Shown piece after piece: positions 12,461 to 14,927 of a stretch of 14,927 bases of DNA. This DNA comes from Thalassospiraceae bacterium (GTDB lineage: Bacteria; Pseudomonadota; Alphaproteobacteria; Rhodospirillales; Magnetovibrionaceae). Position 1 is the stretch's first letter; each line of letters starts with the position of its first letter. The notes under the pieces were generated by a model that made no database searches, was not told the DNA's origin, and saw only the letters and a list, made by a program, of their open reading frames with translations. Position numbers and translations under genes: made by a program. The stretch lies in NCBI GenBank assembly GCA_030637205.1, contig DAOVVL010000010.1, positions 1-14,927 on the forward strand. Reading direction: 5' to 3'.

Positions 12461-14689
12461 ATGAGTGAAATCACCCCAGAAGTTGTTGCTGAACACGGCC
12501 TTTCCGAAGACGAATGGCAGCAGGTCCTCAAAATCATGGGGCGCGAGCCGAACATGACGGAACTGGGCATCTTTTCCGTGATGTGGTCAGAACATTGTTC
12601 CTATAAATCTTCCAAAAAGTGGCTCAAGACCCTGCCCACCGAAGCGCCGTGGGTGATTTGCGGGCCGGGCGAAAACGCCGGCATCATCGACATCGGCGAT
12701 GGCCAGGCCGCGATCTTTAAAATGGAAAGCCACAACCACCCCAGCTACATCGAACCGTACCAAGGTGCGGCCACCGGGGTCGGCGGCATCATGCGCGACG
12801 TGTTCACCATGGGCGCACGGCCCATCGCGAACCTCAACGCGCTGCGCTTTGGCCGGCCTACCCACGAAAAAACCCGCCACCTGGTGGCCGGTGTGGTCGA
12901 AGGCATTGGCGGGTACGGCAACTGCATGGGGGTTCCCACGGTTGGTGGAGAGTGCGAGTTCAACAAAAGCTACGATGGCAACATTTTAGTCAACGCCATG
13001 ACGGTCGGCTTGGCTGACGCTGACAACATTTTTTATTCGGCCGCTGCCGGTATCGGCAAGCCAGTAGTATATGTGGGATCAAAAACCGGGCGCGACGGCA
13101 TTCACGGCGCCACCATGGCATCGACCGAGTTTACCGAAGCCACCGAAGAAAAACGCCCGACCGTGCAAGTGGGTGATCCGTTCACCGAAAAACTGCTGCT
13201 GGAAGCGTGCCTTGAATTGATGGCGACCGACGCCATCGTCGCCATTCAGGATATGGGGGCGGCGGGCCTGACGTCATCTTCGTTTGAAATGGCGTCAAAA
13301 GGCGGGGTTGGCATTGATATGAACCTGGATGCGGTGCCGCAACGCGAAGAAAACATGACCGCCTATGAAATGATGCTGTCGGAAAGCCAGGAACGCATGT
13401 TGATGGTGCTGGAACCGGGCAAGGAAGATATGGCGCGCGCCATTTTTGAAAAATGGGAACTGGATTTCGCCATTATCGGCACCTTGACCGAACCCGACGC
13501 GGACGGCATCGGCCACATGGTGCTGCATCAGGATGGCAAAGTGATCGCCGACTTGCCCATTGATCCGCTGGCATTGGCCAGCCCCGAATACGACCGCCCG
13601 TGGGTGCCGACGCCTGCGCGCGATGTTCTGGCCGCCGCCGACGTTGAAGCGCCCAAAGATTTAATAGACGCGCTTAAAACATTGATCGGCGGGGCCAACG
13701 GCTGTTCCAAACGCTGGATCTGGGAACAGTACGACCACATGGTGATGGCCGACACGGTCCAGCGCCCCGGCGGCGACGCCGCATTGGTTCGTGTGCACGG
13801 AACAAAAAAAGCGTTGGCCATGACCAGCGATGTGACGCCGCGCTATGTGTTCGCAGACCCCGTTCAGGGCGGCCGCCAAGCGGTAGCTGAAAGCTGGCGC
13901 AACCTGACCGCCACCGGTGCGACCCCCATGGCGATTACGGATAATATGAATTTCGGCAATCCCGAACGCCCCGAGATCATGGGCCAGTTTGTCGGCGCGT
14001 GCGAAGGCATTTCAGATGCGTGCCGGGCGCTCGACTTTCCCGTCGTTTCGGGCAACGTGTCGCTTTACAACGAAACCAACGGACAGGGCATTTTGCCGAC
14101 CCCCACCATCGGCGGGGTTGGCCTGATCGACGACGTTGCAAAAGCGGTCGGCGCGGGCTTTACCCAAGACGGTGAAGCGATCGTGCTGATCGGCGAAACG
14201 TTGGGACATCTGGGCCAGTCCCAATACCTGATGGAAGTTCTGGGCCGCGATGGTTTAAGCATGGACGACGGAGCACCGCCCCCGGTCGATCTGGCACTGG
14301 AACGCAAAAATGGCGACTTCGTTCGCGTGGAAATCCTTTCCGGCGCCGCCACCGCGTGCCACGATTTATCAGACGGCGGCCTGTGGGTGGCCTTGGCCGA
14401 AATGGCCCTGGCGTCCGACATCGGCGCCACAATCGAACAACCCGGCACCAACATCCCCCTGCATGCGTGGGCCTTTGGCGAAGATCAGGCGCGTTATCTG
14501 GTGACCACGCCGAACTCGCAAGATTTGATCCAACGCGCTGAAAAAGCTGGCGTTATTGCCGCCGTGATTGGCACAACCGGGGGACAGGAGTTGACGTTCG
14601 GCCCTGAACACGCCATATCCTTGGCAGAACTGAGATCGACCCATGAAGACTGGCTGCCAGAGTTCATGTCGCACCCCGACGCGCACTAG
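12461..14689 (+). CDS. purL: FGAM synthetase subunit II PurL (small type)
   Basis: PurL catalyses the ATP-dependent conversion of FGAR to FGAM using ammonia from PurQ. At 742 residues it is the small form, lacking the fused PurS-like and glutaminase domains of the long (about 1300-residue) enzyme, which agrees with separate purS and purQ just upstream. Conserved parts include MWSEHCSYKSSKKWLKTLPT near residues 41-60 with H45, then KMESHNHPSYIEPYQGAATG and GGIMRDVFTMGARPIA. A second half-repeat follows with NMNFGNPERPE and SGNVSLYNET. It starts three bases after purQ, indicating coupled translation. No strong terminator is seen after it; bolA follows by 38 bases. Confidence 0.97.
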   Translation: MSEITPEVVAEHGLSEDEWQQVLKIMGREPNMTELGIFSVMWSEHCSYKSSKKWLKTLPTEAPWVICGPGENAGIIDIGDGQAAIFKMESHNHPSYIEPYQGAATGVGGIMRDVFTMGARPIANLNALRFGRPTHEKTRHLVAGVVEGIGGYGNCMGVPTVGGECEFNKSYDGNILVNAMTVGLADADNIFYSAAAGIGKPVVYVGSKTGRDGIHGATMASTEFTEATEEKRPTVQVGDPFTEKLLLEACLELMATDAIVAIQDMGAAGLTSSSFEMASKGGVGIDMNLDAVPQREENMTAYEMMLSESQERMLMVLEPGKEDMARAIFEKWELDFAIIGTLTEPDADGIGHMVLHQDGKVIADLPIDPLALASPEYDRPWVPTPARDVLAAADVEAPKDLIDALKTLIGGANGCSKRWIWEQYDHMVMADTVQRPGGDAALVRVHGTKKALAMTSDVTPRYVFADPVQGGRQAVAESWRNLTATGATPMAITDNMNFGNPERPEIMGQFVGACEGISDACRALDFPVVSGNVSLYNETNGQGILPTPTIGGVGLIDDVAKAVGAGFTQDGEAIVLIGETLGHLGQSQYLMEVLGRDGLSMDDGAPPPVDLALERKNGDFVRVEILSGAATACHDLSDGGLWVALAEMALASDIGATIEQPGTNIPLHAWAFGEDQARYLVTTPNSQDLIQRAEKAGVIAAVIGTTGGQELTFGPEHAISLAELRSTHEDWLPEFMSHPDAH

Positions 14690-14727
14690 GCTCACAGCCA
14701 AAGCCTAAGACATCAGGAGACCCCCGC

Positions 14728-14927
14728 ATGGCCATGGACGCCGCCCATATAGAAGCGTTGATCAAGGAAGCCCTGCCTGATGCAGAAATTCATATTGAAG
14801 ACCTGCGCGGCGACGGCGACCATTACGCGGCGCGCGTGATATCTGCGCAATTTGTCGGCAAAAGCCGCGTCCAGCAACACCAATTGGTTTATGCTGCCCT
14901 GCAAGGACGCATGGGCGGCGAGCTACA
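14728..14927 (+). CDS. BolA family protein, 3'-truncated by the window edge
   Basis: The 66 complete codons read MAMDAAHIEALIKEALPDA, then DLRGDGDHYAARVIS and FVGKSRVQQHQLVYAALQGR, ending in the conserved MGGEL. This matches the short BolA/IbaG class that works with monothiol (CGFS) glutaredoxins in Fe-S cluster handling. AGGAG (14715-14719) lies 8 bases before the ATG at 14728, which favours it over the in-frame ATG at 14734. Only a few residues are likely missing. In alphaproteobacteria a monothiol glutaredoxin gene (grxD) usually follows, which would be just outside this window. It probably belongs to the purL transcript. Confidence 0.92.
   Translation, partial: MAMDAAHIEALIKEALPDAEIHIEDLRGDGDHYAARVISAQFVGKSRVQQHQLVYAALQGRMGGEL

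Noticed and set aside
1..14927. Mobile element, CRISPR array or defence system
   Set aside because: No transposase, integrase, terminal repeats, regularly spaced repeats or defence-gene signatures were seen; all gene-sized regions belong to core or common families.

Overview
The window looks like a chromosomal housekeeping segment of an alphaproteobacterium, probably near Rhodospirillales or a related order. The clues are protein content and gene order: an F1Fo-ATPase zeta subunit (DUF1476, essentially alphaproteobacterial), an NDUFAF5-type methyltransferase beside comF and grxC, the run sfsA-map-radC, and a purC-purS-purQ-purL-bolA cluster. The DNA is moderately GC-rich by eye. I see no tRNA, rRNA, CRISPR array, transposase or other mobile element, and no gap above 300 bases without a gene.

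Left part (1-4011). On the minus strand lie the first codons of an unidentified gene, grxC (dithiol glutaredoxin) and comF. Diverging from comF is a TPR-sulfotransferase fusion, whose stop overlaps by one base the start of an NDUFAF5-like methyltransferase. Related alphaproteobacteria, from memory, often have the methyltransferase directly facing comF, so the sulfotransferase looks like an inserted passenger.

Middle part (4012-9250). sfsA, map and radC follow on the plus strand, then an MFS transporter of unknown substrate whose predicted -10 box sits so close to the ATG that the mRNA may be leaderless. purB (adenylosuccinate lyase) comes next; its start region carries a hairpin and its protein has an extra segment near the C-terminus. 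A strong bidirectional terminator separates purB from the convergent zeta-subunit gene.

Right part (9251-14927). The minus-strand zeta-subunit gene diverges from an NRDE/TANGO2-family gene across a lower-GC, repeat-bearing intergenic region. Then comes purine synthesis: purC, purS, purQ, purL, and the start of bolA, cut by the window edge. PurS, PurQ and small PurL together form FGAM synthetase; PurC and PurB act later in the same pathway. Thus all five pur genes here serve IMP synthesis, and PurB also makes AMP.

I found no clear undescribed multi-gene system. The most interesting signals are small: overlapping divergent promoters at comF, leaderless-looking starts, intergenic hairpins around the pur genes, the PurB insertion, and the sulfotransferase-methyltransferase coupling.
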